64,000 bases of DNA from Lachnospiraceae bacterium (lineage in GTDB: Bacteria; Bacillota; Clostridia; Lachnospirales; Lachnospiraceae), in NCBI GenBank assembly GCA_017624855.1, contig JAGAMF010000005.1, forward strand, positions 310,001 to 374,000, in the 5' to 3' direction. This document shows positions 1 through 8,236 of the stretch, one piece after another (the stretch's first letter is position 1; the number at the start of each line of letters is the position of its first letter). The notes below the pieces were generated by a model. That model worked only from the letters and a program-made list of their open reading frames with translations, did no database searches and had not been told where the DNA came from. The translations under genes were made by a program, and so were the position numbers.

Positions 1-1881
1 TTAGGTGTTTCCGCAGCTGCAATTGCAGGTGTTTTACACATTGTTTTAACTTTACTGAGAGCAAATGAAGCGGCTACCGTTGTAAGTATTTTATTATTGG
101 TTGCTGAAGCGATTATGCTTATGGCATCTATCGTTATTATGGCTGTTCCCGAAGGTTTGCCCATGATGAACAGCTTGGTTCAGTCCATGAATACTGAATC
201 TATGTACAAGAAGAATATTCTTGTAAGTCACAAGGCTGCGTTTTCAGACTCTGCATACATGAATGTGTTGTTCAGTGATAAGACCGGTACCATTACCGAA
301 GGTAACTTATCATTGGTAGAGTTTATTACCGGTGACGGTAAAATTGTTGAGAATATTCAGGACAGAGAGTTTATTGAGGCAATTACCGTTAATAATCTTG
401 CGAAGGTATCCTCCGAAGGTAAGTCCATCGGTAGTAACAACATGGACAGAGCATTATTAACTTATGCTTTGGAAAACGGATACGACGATTCCAAGAACGA
501 CCCCGATAAAGTTGAGGAAATCAGCGGCTTTGATTCAGAGAAGAAGTGCGCTACCGCAACAATGAAAAGCGGTGTTGTATATTGGAAGGGTGCGACAGAA
601 AATATTATCGATGAAGTTACACATTATATGATGCCCGACGGCGAAGTATGTGAATTCACTTCCGACAATAAAAAGCTTGTTGCTGAGCAGATGGTAGTAC
701 AGGCTAAGAGAACAATGAAACTTTTATCTGTTGCTAAAATTGCAGACGGCAAGACTGTATTGATGGCAGTATTGTGCTTGCGTGACAATGTAAGAACCGA
801 TGCAATTGAAACAGTTGAAATTCTTAATACAGCAGGAATTCAGGTTGTAATGGTTACAGGTGATGCGGAAGAAACAGCCATCGCCATTGCAAAAGAAGCC
901 GGCATTTTGAAGAATGAAGGCGAAGATGTTGTATTGACACATGAGCAGTTGGAGAAGATGTCCGATGAAGAACTTCAGAAGATCCTTCCTAAATTGCGCG
1001 TGGTAAGTAGAGCAAAACCTTTGGATAAGAAGCGTTTGGTATCCATTTCACAGCAGATTGGTGATGTGTGTGGTATGACCGGTGACGGTGTTAACGACGC
1101 ACCTGCTTTAAAACAGGCAGACATCGGATTCGCTATGGGTGACGGAACCGCTGTTGCTCAGGAAGCCGGAGACGTTATTATCCTTAACAACAGTTTGACA
1201 TCTATTAAAGACTGTGTTCTTAACAGTAGAACTATGGCAAAATCAGTAGGAAAGTTCTTGATTTTCCAGTTGACTGTAAACATCAGTACTTTGTTGATGA
1301 ATATTATTGCACCGATTCTCGGTTGGACAGAGCCCTTCTCAATTGTTCAGATTTTGTGGATCAACTTGATTATGGATACTTTGGCAGCTATGGCATTCGG
1401 TGGAGAACCTATTTTAGACAGATATATGAAGGATAAGCCGGCATTAAGAACCGATAACATTTTAACTTCATATATTAAATCAGCCATCGGAACCAGTGCG
1501 GTGTTTATTACCTTGGGTTCTATCCTTATTTTGGAAAACATTGGCGGTATTACAGATTTCGTAACACCTGAAAATTGTGCAGATCCGGAATTGTATAAGA
1601 AGACATTTATGTTTGCATTCTTCATTTATTCTATTATCTTTAATAGTATGAATACCAGATCTGAGAAACTTAACCTGTTTGAACACATTAGTGAAAACAA
1701 GCGTTTCATTATCGTAATGGGTGCAATCTTCGTGCTTCAGACCGTAATTATTGAAATTGGTGGTAAAGTATTTAATACTACCATGCTTAATGTAAGAGCT
1801 TTGGTTGTATCTATGTTGCTGGCATTGTTAATCATTCCGGTTGATATGATCAGAAAGTTAATTGTAGTTAAGAAGAAATAA
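1..1881 (+). CDS. Calcium-type P-type (P2) cation-transporting ATPase, 5'-truncated
   Basis: The open frame runs from base 1 without a start, so the N-terminal part lies outside the window; 626 codons remain. Visible in order: a PEGLP-type transmembrane motif (about residue 50), the phosphorylation loop SDKTGT with its Asp near residue 93, a nucleotide-binding domain containing KGATE, the VTGD motif, the hinge TGDGVNDAPALKQAD near residue 360, then a C-terminal block of four to six hydrophobic helices. This is the signature of P2-type ATPases that pump Ca2+ (or a similar cation) out of the cytoplasm using ATP. The wording of the membrane helices fits the PMCA/SERCA-like bacterial branch, but the ion cannot be settled because the M4 helix is only partly visible. 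It ends just before an intrinsic terminator and is not in the same operon as the later genes. Confidence 0.93.
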   Translation, partial: LGVSAAAIAGVLHIVLTLLRANEAATVVSILLLVAEAIMLMASIVIMAVPEGLPMMNSLVQSMNTESMYKKNILVSHKAAFSDSAYMNVLFSDKTGTITEGNLSLVEFITGDGKIVENIQDREFIEAITVNNLAKVSSEGKSIGSNNMDRALLTYALENGYDDSKNDPDKVEEISGFDSEKKCATATMKSGVVYWKGATENIIDEVTHYMMPDGEVCEFTSDNKKLVAEQMVVQAKRTMKLLSVAKIADGKTVLMAVLCLRDNVRTDAIETVEILNTAGIQVVMVTGDAEETAIAIAKEAGILKNEGEDVVLTHEQLEKMSDEELQKILPKLRVVSRAKPLDKKRLVSISQQIGDVCGMTGDGVNDAPALKQADIGFAMGDGTAVAQEAGDVIILNNSLTSIKDCVLNSRTMAKSVGKFLIFQLTVNISTLLMNIIAPILGWTEPFSIVQILWINLIMDTLAAMAFGGEPILDRYMKDKPALRTDNILTSYIKSAIGTSAVFITLGSILILENIGGITDFVTPENCADPELYKKTFMFAFFIYSIIFNSMNTRSEKLNLFEHISENKRFIIVMGAIFVLQTVIIEIGGKVFNTTMLNVRALVVSMLLALLIIPVDMIRKLIVVKKK

Positions 1882-1895
1882 TATATGCTTTTAAT

Positions 1896-1937
1896 GGGGT
1901 GTGCTCACAGTTAAGTGTCGCACACCCTGTTTTTTGG
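1896..1937 (+). terminator. Intrinsic terminator after the P-type ATPase
   Basis: Inverted repeat GGGTGTG / CACACCC separated by a 17-nt loop and followed by a run of six T. It ends the ATPase transcript. It also shows that the GTG at 1901 is not a real start for the next gene, because that codon lies within the hairpin. Confidence 0.8.
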
Positions 1938-1945
1938 GAGATTTT

Positions 1946-2716
1946 ATGATTGTATTTAATACGGATTTGGACAATACGATTATTTATTCATATAAGCATG
2001 ACATCGGAACCGATAAAATAAATGTGGAACTGTATCAGGGAAGAGAAATCTCATTCATATCGAAAGAGACATTTGCTTTGTTGCAGAAGGTAAAAGAGCA
2101 GATGCTCATTGTTCCTACAACAACCAGAACAATAGAGCAGTATAACCGCATTGATTTGGGTATTGGCGAATTTAAATATGCGCTAACCTGTAACGGCGGA
2201 ATCCTTCTGGTGGACGGTAAGTCAGATGAATCCTGGTATAAAACATCGCTGGATTTGGTAAAAGAAAGCAATGATATCGTAGCGGTTGCTTCGGATTATT
2301 TGGACAAGTGTCCGGCGCGATATTTTGAATTGCGCTATATCGAGAACCTGTTCCTGTTTACAAAATGCAGCGAGCCTGAGAAGGTGGTAAAAGACTTAAT
2401 CCAAGTATTAAATTCCGAGCTTGTGGATGTATTTAACAATGGTGACAAGGTATATGTTGTGCCGCGTAAACTCAGCAAAGGTCGTGCGATACGAAGGTTT
2501 CAGGAATATATAAAAGCAGATTATGTTATCGCAGCCGGTGACAGCGAATTTGACATTTCCATGGTCACAGAGGCTGACAAAGGAATCGTACCACATGATT
2601 TTATAAAAGAATATGAGGTGGAAGCGAAGGACGGAATATGGGAAGCTCCCAAGGATAAATTGTTCTCGGAAGAAGTGCTTAAGAGATGTTTAGAAATAAA
2701 AGCGGAACTAAGTTAA
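1946..2716 (+). CDS. HAD-superfamily hydrolase (Cof/SPP-like, type IIB cap)
   Basis: A 256-residue protein starting with MIVFNTDLDNTI. The start at ATG 1946 follows GGGAG at 1936-1940; the longer frame from GTG 1901 runs through the upstream terminator and is rejected. HAD motif I is DLDNT (residues 7-11), motif II the TTTRT block, a lysine-containing motif III lies in the second half, and motif IV is AGDSEFD near residue 206. This arrangement matches HAD phosphatases of the sucrose-phosphatase/Cof group, which dephosphorylate small sugar phosphates or nucleotides in the cytosol. The substrate cannot be told from sequence. It is monocistronic and converges on the AIM24 gene, with a shared terminator between them. 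Confidence 0.85.
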   Translation: MIVFNTDLDNTIIYSYKHDIGTDKINVELYQGREISFISKETFALLQKVKEQMLIVPTTTRTIEQYNRIDLGIGEFKYALTCNGGILLVDGKSDESWYKTSLDLVKESNDIVAVASDYLDKCPARYFELRYIENLFLFTKCSEPEKVVKDLIQVLNSELVDVFNNGDKVYVVPRKLSKGRAIRRFQEYIKADYVIAAGDSEFDISMVTEADKGIVPHDFIKEYEVEAKDGIWEAPKDKLFSEEVLKRCLEIKAELS

Positions 2717-2731
2717 TTAGTCCCGCTTTTT
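2698..2731. terminator. Bidirectional terminator between HAD and AIM24 genes
   Basis: AAAGCGG-A-ACTAA / TTAGT-C-CCGCTTT forms a hairpin with one mismatch and loop GTTAA. T-runs follow on the plus strand and, read in reverse, on the minus strand. It overlaps the stop codon of the HAD gene and sits 28 bp past the end of the minus-strand AIM24 gene. Confidence 0.8.
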
Positions 2732-2758
2732 GTATTATGTGTAGTATTAAAAGTAGTT

Positions 2759-3463
2759 TTAGTCCATTGAAATGGAAACACCGCCGCGTCTTTCGGAAGG
2801 CTGAATTAAAATGGTAACAGCATCATGTCCGGACCATTCAAATTGATAAGATTCACCGGATGACTGACCAATGAAGGTTTTCCAAGAAACATCGGCTGCA
2901 ACGCGAGGATCGCAGTTGCCACGGCCCATCCAGCAGATAACTGCATCAGGGTCAACGGAGATTGTACTGCGTGATTCAACATTGCTGACAACAATAGGAT
3001 TACCGTCTGTAAGAACCGCAACATATGCTTCAGGTCCTCTTGCGGTCAGGGTTGAAGTTGCAAGACCCTTCTGAGAAAGAACACCAACGCCGATGAAGCG
3101 TACGCTGTAATCGCAGTCCGGTGTAAAAGCAAGGATGTTTTCTGATTCAACAGAAACGGTTTCGCCCTGCTGTAAATGATAGATTACCACATGGCGTCCG
3201 TAGCTTGCATAATATGTAACAGAGTCGCCGTTTAAATTAGCCTTCATAAGGGGCATGTTTTCGCCGGTTACTCGGCGTGCCAATTGTCCTAAAAGAGCCT
3301 GGCCGATATTGTTCTGGGGTCCTAAAAGAACCTTTTCAAAGGTGTAATTTTTAGCACCTGAATTTTCGCCGGCAATAAAGGCACCTGCCTTAACGAATAA
3401 GCTATTAAATCCTGTAGAAGTAACTTTAAGTGTAAGTTCGTTGACTGTTTCAAGTTTTATCAT
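2759..3463 (-). CDS. AIM24 family protein
   Basis: 234 residues with the repetitive beta-strand pattern of the AIM24/TIGR00266 family: short Gly-bounded strands such as MPLMKANLNGD, a DPDAVICWMG segment and a C-terminal FEWSGHDAVTILIQ-like strand. Members are double-stranded beta-helix-like proteins of unclear biochemical function; in bacteria they often occur beside TerD-family proteins. The start is the ATG at 3463 with AAGGAGG spaced 6 nt. It lies 17 bp downstream of the terD-like gene and is almost surely cotranscribed with it from the promoter at 4389-4417. No signal peptide or membrane segment is visible. Confidence 0.85.
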   Translation of the reverse strand: MIKLETVNELTLKVTSTGFNSLFVKAGAFIAGENSGAKNYTFEKVLLGPQNNIGQALLGQLARRVTGENMPLMKANLNGDSVTYYASYGRHVVIYHLQQGETVSVESENILAFTPDCDYSVRFIGVGVLSQKGLATSTLTARGPEAYVAVLTDGNPIVVSNVESRSTISVDPDAVICWMGRGNCDPRVAADVSWKTFIGQSSGESYQFEWSGHDAVTILIQPSERRGGVSISMD

Positions 3464-3480
3464 GGTTATCCTCCTTATAA

Positions 3481-4344
3481 TTAGATGGTCTGTACGCCGT
3501 ATAATTCACAAAGTCCTGCCAAATCCTTGGCAACGCCGTTTCCGACTGCGTTAAATTTCCAATTATTGTTATGTAAGTATATCTCGCCAATCATCATAGA
3601 TGTAACGTTTGCGTAGTAATCAGTCATTTTAAAACTGATAAGTTCAGTAGATGTGGACTGGTCAAGAATTCGGATGTAAGCATCCTGTAACATGCTGAAA
3701 TTAAGATTTTTCTCAAAAGCTTCGTTGATTGTCAAAACAAATACGATTTTGGTAACATCGCTGTTTAACCGGTTGAAATCAATCGTAATAAATTCGCGAT
3801 CGGGACCGTTATCATTGAAGAATGTGGTGCTCTGATCGGGGCTGTTGGTCTGACCGTAGAATACGAACCAGTCATCGCCGATTACTTTACCGGATGCATT
3901 TAAAAGAAATGCGGAAACATCAACATCGCACTGCGCATTGTTTATATTCCAGCCGAAACATACTTTTAATTTGGACTGGTTGCTTACTCCGTTTAACAGA
4001 ACTTTCTGGCCTTTTGCAGTGGGGTTAACCAACTGAGGCGTAGGAAAATTAGTTATAGTGGGAGTGGGTGCGGGCGCAGGTGCCGGTGTAGGAGCCGGTA
4101 CGGGCGCAGGCGTCGGTATGGGTGCAGGTGCCGGAGCACTTACTGTGTTAGGCATGCTGTTATAACCGACATTATTGTTTACGGGAGCCGGACCGGGCGG
4201 TGTTGTATCGCGCTGTTCGGCACCGGTGCGATTCAATGATGATATTGACTGAATGGAATAGGCGCCACTGTTTTTCTGCTGATTAATGGATGAAAGTGTA
4301 TCTTTAGTCAGCGGTGCGCCGGATTTCATTGGAATGTTAATCAT
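3481..4344 (-). CDS. TerD family protein with Pro/Ala-rich N-terminal extension
   Basis: 287 residues. The C-terminal ~180 residues form a TerD domain: strands around LKVCFGWNI and CDVDVSAFLLN, an acidic calcium-binding-type loop FFNDNGPDRE, and IVFVLTINEA. TerD domains bind Ca2+ and belong to a poorly understood stress system named after tellurite resistance. The N-terminal ~110 residues are low complexity with a long Pro-Ala repeat (about 75-105), probably a flexible linker. Start: ATG 4344 follows GAGGAGGA; the ATG at 4380 lies at the predicted transcription start and has no ribosome site. It is first in a two-gene operon with AIM24. The nearby kinase, PP2C and vWA genes make a functional link thinkable, because Ter systems elsewhere associate with such modules, but they are on the other strand and the link is inference. 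Confidence 0.85.
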   Translation of the reverse strand: MINIPMKSGAPLTKDTLSSINQQKNSGAYSIQSISSLNRTGAEQRDTTPPGPAPVNNNVGYNSMPNTVSAPAPAPIPTPAPVPAPTPAPAPAPTPTITNFPTPQLVNPTAKGQKVLLNGVSNQSKLKVCFGWNINNAQCDVDVSAFLLNASGKVIGDDWFVFYGQTNSPDQSTTFFNDNGPDREFITIDFNRLNSDVTKIVFVLTINEAFEKNLNFSMLQDAYIRILDQSTSTELISFKMTDYYANVTSMMIGEIYLHNNNWKFNAVGNGVAKDLAGLCELYGVQTI

Positions 4345-4388
4345 GGCATCTTCCTCCTCATTTTTATCGAATTGCAACATATACGCTC

Positions 4389-4417
4389 ATTCTACTCTTT
4401 TTTGTCAAAAGTGTCAA
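4389..4417 (-). promoter_or_regulatory. Sigma-A-type promoter for terD-AIM24
   Basis: Read on the minus strand: TTGACA (4417-4412), 17-bp spacer, TAGAAT (4394-4389). Transcription would begin near 4382, giving a leader of about 38 nt before the ATG at 4344. Confidence 0.7.
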
Positions 4418-4453
4418 TTTATTTGGGATAAAGGCGCGAATTGTTGTTGAAGA

Positions 4454-4482
4454 TTGACAAAAATACCGTCACATTTTATAAT
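4454..4482 (+). promoter_or_regulatory. Consensus sigma-A promoter for the small membrane protein gene
   Basis: TTGACA (4454-4459), 17-bp spacer, TATAAT (4477-4482): perfect consensus boxes at ideal spacing. The predicted start near 4489 leaves a leader of about 90 nt before the ATG at 4580. Confidence 0.85.
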
Positions 4483-4579
4483 ATATATACATTAAACAGT
4501 TAATTGTATGTGATAAAGCATAAATAATATGTATGAAGTATTCAAAGCACGGTGCGTGTTGTGAAGGGAGGCGTATATT

Positions 4580-4807
4580 ATGAAATTCAGTTTGTTTAAA
4601 AATGATAAGTCCACATTTTGGGATGAGGTAATTTTAGCTGTCATTTCTTTGGTGTGCTTAGCTGTGGGAATTGTTATCATTATTTTAAAACCTTCGTTTT
4701 GGATTATAGAAGCTAGCATGACGGTTACAGCAGGTGTTTTGATTGCAACAGTGGGAGTAATGTTTATTCCGGCACTGATTTACAGATTGATGACAAACGA
4801 TAAGTAA
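4580..4807 (+). CDS. Small two-helix membrane protein of unknown function
   Basis: 75 residues with GGGAGGC upstream of the ATG. Two hydrophobic helices (about residues 16-37 and 43-65) are separated by a short FWIIEAS hinge; the first residues, FSLFKNDKSTFWDE, and the C-terminus are polar. No family is recognised. It has its own perfect sigma-A promoter and its own terminator, so it is a strongly transcribed single gene. It is not part of the downstream signalling island by promoter type. Confidence 0.75.
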   Translation: MKFSLFKNDKSTFWDEVILAVISLVCLAVGIVIIILKPSFWIIEASMTVTAGVLIATVGVMFIPALIYRLMTNDK

Positions 4808-4818
4808 AATGAAGAAAG

Positions 4819-4846
4819 GGAGCTTCGGCGGAAGCTCCTTTTTTAT
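4819..4846 (+). terminator. Intrinsic terminator of the small membrane protein gene
   Basis: GGAGCTTC / GAAGCTCC with tetraloop GGCG, followed by six T. A compact perfect 8-bp stem. Confidence 0.9.
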
Positions 4847-4918
4847 TTAAAAGATATTATATTCACCGTAATTTTTACCTAAAAATTAAGTGTTTATTTT
4901 TATAAGGTTGTCAAGAAA

Positions 4919-5221
4919 CTATTCGCTTTGCATTGTTTTTAAGAAAACAAGCAAGGCGTTTTTTTGTTCGGGGGTCAGTTTGTAAATGGCTTGAATAATA
5001 GGGTCGTTTAAAAGCCTTGATTGAGAATTATCGCAAAAAAAGTCTTGTAAAGAAATGTTTAAGGCGTCGCATATAAGTGATAAAAATGCCACCGTAGGGT
5101 TTTTGTTACCCAGTTCAACATCACGCAGATAACTTTGAGAAACACCTGCCATATTGGCAAGCTTGTTTATTGAATAGTTTTTTTGTTCGCGTAACTGTTT
5201 TATATGACTACCTATTTCCAT
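4919..5221 (-). CDS. XRE-family helix-turn-helix regulator
   Basis: 100 residues starting MEIGSHIKQLREQ at ATG 5221, chosen because GGAGGTGA lies 5 nt upstream; the ATG at 5236 precedes the ribosome site and is rejected. The HTH covers residues 5-60 (SINKLANMAGVSQSYLRDVE, a lambda Cro/SinR-type fold). The C-terminal tail LTPEQKNALLVFLKTMQ is the short dimerisation-type tail common in Firmicute XRE repressors. It is divergent from the start of the signalling island, and the shared 260-bp region carries three copies of TTATAGAG, so it may regulate itself and perhaps the neighbouring transcript. The ligand is unknown. Confidence 0.88.
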   Translation of the reverse strand: MEIGSHIKQLREQKNYSINKLANMAGVSQSYLRDVELGNKNPTVAFLSLICDALNISLQDFFCDNSQSRLLNDPIIQAIYKLTPEQKNALLVFLKTMQSE

Positions 5222-5235
5222 ATAAATCACCTCCA

Positions 5236-5307
5236 TTATAGAGATAACATATCAGTTTTTTAGACATAAAATTATTCTTATAGAGGTTGACACCTATCTT
5301 TATAGAG
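5236..5307. promoter_or_regulatory. Three TTATAGAG repeats, candidate operator
   Basis: The octamer TTATAGAG occurs at 5236-5243, 5278-5285 and 5300-5307, 42 and 22 bp apart, that is about four and two helical turns, placing them on one face of the DNA. The third copy lies between the -35 and -10 boxes of the plus-strand promoter at 5287-5316, and the first is immediately upstream of the XRE start codon. A plausible operator for that regulator; no direct evidence. Confidence 0.45.
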
Positions 5308-5316
5308 TAATATAAT
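5287..5316 (+). promoter_or_regulatory. Sigma-A-type promoter upstream of the signalling island
   Basis: TTGACA (5287-5292), 18-bp spacer, TATAAT (5311-5316). It reads toward the SH3-transglutaminase gene and lies about 110 bp upstream of the alternative-sigma motif at 5425, so the first unit may have two promoters: a housekeeping one, possibly repressed by XRE, and an inducible one. Confidence 0.65.
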
Positions 5317-5424
5317 TATATCGTTGTAAATTGTGAAAATACCGTGAAAAATGGCATTTTTTGACGAGTAAAACAGGCGTTAAAAAATGTTTTTTGAAAT
5401 AAAATAAAAAATTTTAAAAAATAT

Positions 5425-5454
5425 AAAACCGAATGAAACTTTCATGTGTCTATC
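5425..5454 (+). promoter_or_regulatory. Island promoter motif, site 1 (alternative sigma)
   Basis: AAAACCGA at 5425-5432, 13-bp spacer, GTGTCTATC at 5446-5454. Preceded by an A/T-rich tract resembling an UP element. One of five sites with the same half-sites and the same 24-bp offset (5425, 11090, 13487, 24871, 27227). It lies 42 bp before ATG 5497. The GTG inside the motif is the start of a spurious longer frame. Confidence 0.75.
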
Positions 5455-5496
5455 CTTCAGACAAGCAAAAAAGAATTCTTGAATGGAGGGAAGAAT

Positions 5497-6558
5497 ATGA
5501 GAGAAAAATACGACGGACTGAAAAAGTTATTGGTAATCGTCACATTGATGATTACAGTAATTGGATTTATTCCCGCGGGAGTATCCACACAGAATGTGCC
5601 CGGCACTACCATTTATGCCGGACCGGAAACAGCGCAGAATAATGTATCTTCCTTGGAAGATAGCGAATCTGTAGATAAAGAAGAGGCCGAGGATAAAGAG
5701 GAAGCTTCGGAAGAGAAAGAAGAACCTAAATCTGAAGAGCCTAAATCTGAGGAACCTAAATCCGAAGAACCTAAATCAGAGGAGCCTGAGGAAGAAGAAC
5801 CTAAACTTCCTGCTTACACGGTAACCGCGATGACGGCGTTTAAATACGCACAGACAAATTGCAATGTCAGAAGCGGACCCTCTACCGATTACGATGTAAT
5901 TGGTCACATTGTTTTAAACCAGGGTGTAAACATCATTGGTCGCGCAGATACCGGTTGGTACAAAATCGATTACAGCGGAATGGATGCATTCGTATCCGAC
6001 TCCCTGTTGGCAGATACACAGGTGGTTATCGAAACACCGGAACCTGAGCCGCAGCCGGAACCTGAACCTCAGCCTGAACCGCAACCCGAACCTCAGCCCG
6101 AACCCCAGCAGAAAGAGCGTTGGGAATATTCCGAAGCGGAATTGATTCAGATCTGTCTCGTTGAAGCGGGTATTCATGATGGTATGTCCGATTGGGACAA
6201 GGCAGTTGCGATTAATGATTATTTATGTGGTATCGGTACCTATGATGACAGCCTTACACATCGTTCCACATTTGACATGCTTGCATACGGTATCGGCGTA
6301 TGCCAGGGCTACGCAAATGCATATAAGAAGCTTATGGAAGCTGCCGGCGTTCCTACCGATTTCATCGGTGGCCAGGGATGGACAGGCACTCACTGGGGCA
6401 GTCACGGTTGGAACAGAGTTCTGATCGACGGCAACTACTACTATGTAGATGTAACTTGGAACGATTGTCTTGATTACAATAAATATCTTTTAATCAGCTA
6501 CGAAGAAATGTCGAAAGACCATTATCAAGAATCGGTTAATCCTTATAGAGTCGAGTAG
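5497..6558 (+). CDS. Exported SH3b-transglutaminase-like protein
   Basis: 353 residues; ATG 5497 follows GGAGGG at 6-7 nt. A signal peptide or anchor helix spans about residues 9-30. Residues 74-100 are an EEPKS repeat encoded by 12-bp DNA repeats. A bacterial SH3 domain follows (about 112-172, with NVRSGPSTDYDVIG), then a Pro-Glu-Gln repeat linker (180-205), then a transglutaminase-like/CYK3-type domain (about 210-353). Its probable catalytic triad is C269 (GVCQGYA), H303 (SHGWNRV) and D318 (VDVTWND). SH3b domains usually bind cell-wall peptide, and such transglutaminase-fold domains act as peptidases or amidases or as crosslinkers at the surface. It is the first gene of the island, 14 bp before a PP2C gene, which suggests the system acts on, or senses, the envelope. 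Confidence 0.85.
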   Translation: MREKYDGLKKLLVIVTLMITVIGFIPAGVSTQNVPGTTIYAGPETAQNNVSSLEDSESVDKEEAEDKEEASEEKEEPKSEEPKSEEPKSEEPKSEEPEEEEPKLPAYTVTAMTAFKYAQTNCNVRSGPSTDYDVIGHIVLNQGVNIIGRADTGWYKIDYSGMDAFVSDSLLADTQVVIETPEPEPQPEPEPQPEPQPEPQPEPQQKERWEYSEAELIQICLVEAGIHDGMSDWDKAVAINDYLCGIGTYDDSLTHRSTFDMLAYGIGVCQGYANAYKKLMEAAGVPTDFIGGQGWTGTHWGSHGWNRVLIDGNYYYVDVTWNDCLDYNKYLLISYEEMSKDHYQESVNPYRVE

Positions 6559-6572
6559 AGAAAGGTGTACAT

Positions 6573-7496
6573 ATGATTTTTATAACAAGCAATTTATTTC
6601 ATTATCTTCCTTTTATATTAACGGGGGTCTGTGTCTTATCCCTTTTGGCTCTCATCGGTACCGTTGTGGTTATGTTGATTATCCGTAAAAAGAAATCAAA
6701 AATGCCTACACAGGTACCGATGGCAGAGACAGAAGCGAAAATGCCGCCCATGGAGTTATCCATGGGTGCGGCACAGACAATAGGTGCAAGAGAGAATCAG
6801 CAGGATTCCTACACTACCTGCATGGAGGATAAAACAGCACTTGCCGTAGTTGCCGACGGAATGGGAGGCTTACAGAACGGTGCAGAAATCAGCGGTATTG
6901 TTTCTTATGTTTGTAATGAATGTTACAGCAGACTGGTGGGTGCCCCCAGACCGGAATTCGAACTGATGAATATGGTTCGTTCCGCTAATGAGCAGGCGTG
7001 TGATTATATTGATAAAATCAACGGCGAAAAAAGCGGTTCTACCCTGGTAGCAGTATATGTGGTAGCAGGAAATCTGTACTTCACATCGGTAGGTGACAGT
7101 AGAATTTATTTGATGCGTAACAAGAGCCTTGTTCAGTTAAACAGAGAACACATCTACGCATATGAATTGGATTCAAAAGTCATGAACGGCGAGATGGTAG
7201 CCGAGAAAGCATTAAACAACCGCGAAAGAAAAGCCTTAACCAGTTACATGGGAATGGGTAATTTAAAATATGTGGATCGTAATTTAGAGCCCGTTATATT
7301 ACAGCGCAATGATGTGATTTTACTGTCATCGGACGGTGTATTCAATACTTTATCGGATGAAGAAATGATAAGCATATTGGATAGCGCCGCAACTTCCGAA
7401 GAAGCTGCACAGTCAATCATAGATGCTGTAAATGCCAGAATGAAACCCAGACAGGACAATGCAACCGCGGTGGTAATGTTTTATCAGCGGGGGTAA
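6573..7496 (+). CDS. Membrane-anchored PP2C-family Ser/Thr phosphatase
   Basis: 307 residues. An N-terminal transmembrane helix (about 11-37) is followed by a basic stop-transfer (RKKKSK), then a cytosolic PPM/PP2C domain from about 60. Metal-binding motifs are intact: ENQQDSY (D78), VVADGMGG (D95, G96), GDSRIYL, SDGVFNTL and the C-terminal QDNATAV. Such enzymes use two Mn2+/Mg2+ ions to remove phosphate from Ser/Thr. It would reverse the action of the kinases encoded further along the island. Its stop codon overlaps the next start (TAATG), implying translational coupling to a second PP2C. It resembles the PP2C at 25080 more than its direct neighbour, suggesting duplication inside the island. 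Confidence 0.93.
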   Translation: MIFITSNLFHYLPFILTGVCVLSLLALIGTVVVMLIIRKKKSKMPTQVPMAETEAKMPPMELSMGAAQTIGARENQQDSYTTCMEDKTALAVVADGMGGLQNGAEISGIVSYVCNECYSRLVGAPRPEFELMNMVRSANEQACDYIDKINGEKSGSTLVAVYVVAGNLYFTSVGDSRIYLMRNKSLVQLNREHIYAYELDSKVMNGEMVAEKALNNRERKALTSYMGMGNLKYVDRNLEPVILQRNDVILLSSDGVFNTLSDEEMISILDSAATSEEAAQSIIDAVNARMKPRQDNATAVVMFYQRG

Positions 7497-8236
7497 TGCC
7501 GATGGAATATGAATATGCATTGGACAGCTGTGTGGGAAGCAGAGAGCGTAACGAAGACAGAATTGTTTGTTTTACCCGGGATGGAAATACAGTAGCCGTG
7601 GTGGCTGACGGAATGGGCGGACACGGTGACGGTGATTTGGCAGCAGAGGCTGTGGTAAATACCATAAAAGAATGTTTTACCGCATATCCCGTAGTAAATG
7701 AAGCAAATGTGACAGCTATTATGGAAGCAGCCAATCGCAGTGTTCTTGCATTGCAGACAGAAGGAAAAGACATGCGCTCTACGGTAGTGGCATTGTTTCT
7801 TTCTGATGAAGCAACCATTGTTGCACATGCGGGAGATTCCAGGTTCTACTGTCTGGACAGTTACAGAACCACATATCGGACCAAAGACCACAGTGTTACA
7901 CAGCTTGAAGTGGAAATGGGAAAAATTAAGGAGAAAGACAGAAAGAATTCTCCGGATCGTAATCGGGTTTTAAAATCCATGGGCAATCCGGAGTGTAAAG
8001 TAACCGTACATACATTAAGTTCCACAGAAAACAGCGGTAAAGGATATCTCCTCTGTACCGACGGTTTCTGGGAACATTACGATGATAAAACGATACGCAG
8101 AATGATGCGGAAAAGCAAGTGCAATTCGGAAATCTGGCTTCGCTCCATGATGGAGAAAGTAGCATCGGAAGCTACGGAGAAGCAGGACAATTATTCTGCA
8201 ATCGCCTTGATAAAAAGGAGAGTAAAAGATGAGTAA
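7496..8236 (+). CDS. Soluble PP2C-family Ser/Thr phosphatase
   Basis: 246 residues with no membrane helix. Motifs: SRERNEDR (D21), VVADGMGGHGDGD (D38), AGDSRFY, LLCTDGFWEHY and the final KQDNYSAIAL. All metal-ligand aspartates expected of an active PP2C are present. Start ATG 7496 overlaps the upstream stop by one base. A second ATG two codons later is possible. The 3' end overlaps the RDD-FHA gene by 8 bp. Two adjacent phosphatases, one tethered and one free, could divide membrane and cytosolic substrates. Confidence 0.93.
   Translation: MPMEYEYALDSCVGSRERNEDRIVCFTRDGNTVAVVADGMGGHGDGDLAAEAVVNTIKECFTAYPVVNEANVTAIMEAANRSVLALQTEGKDMRSTVVALFLSDEATIVAHAGDSRFYCLDSYRTTYRTKDHSVTQLEVEMGKIKEKDRKNSPDRNRVLKSMGNPECKVTVHTLSSTENSGKGYLLCTDGFWEHYDDKTIRRMMRKSKCNSEIWLRSMMEKVASEATEKQDNYSAIALIKRRVKDE

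Noticed and set aside
1901..1945. GTG start 15 codons upstream for the HAD protein
   Set aside because: The codons run through the ATPase terminator hairpin and no ribosome site precedes the GTG; ATG 1946 has GGGAG at proper distance.
5446..5496. GTG start at 5446 for the SH3-transglutaminase
   Set aside because: The GTG is part of the promoter half-site GTGTCTATC, so it lies upstream of the expected transcription start.
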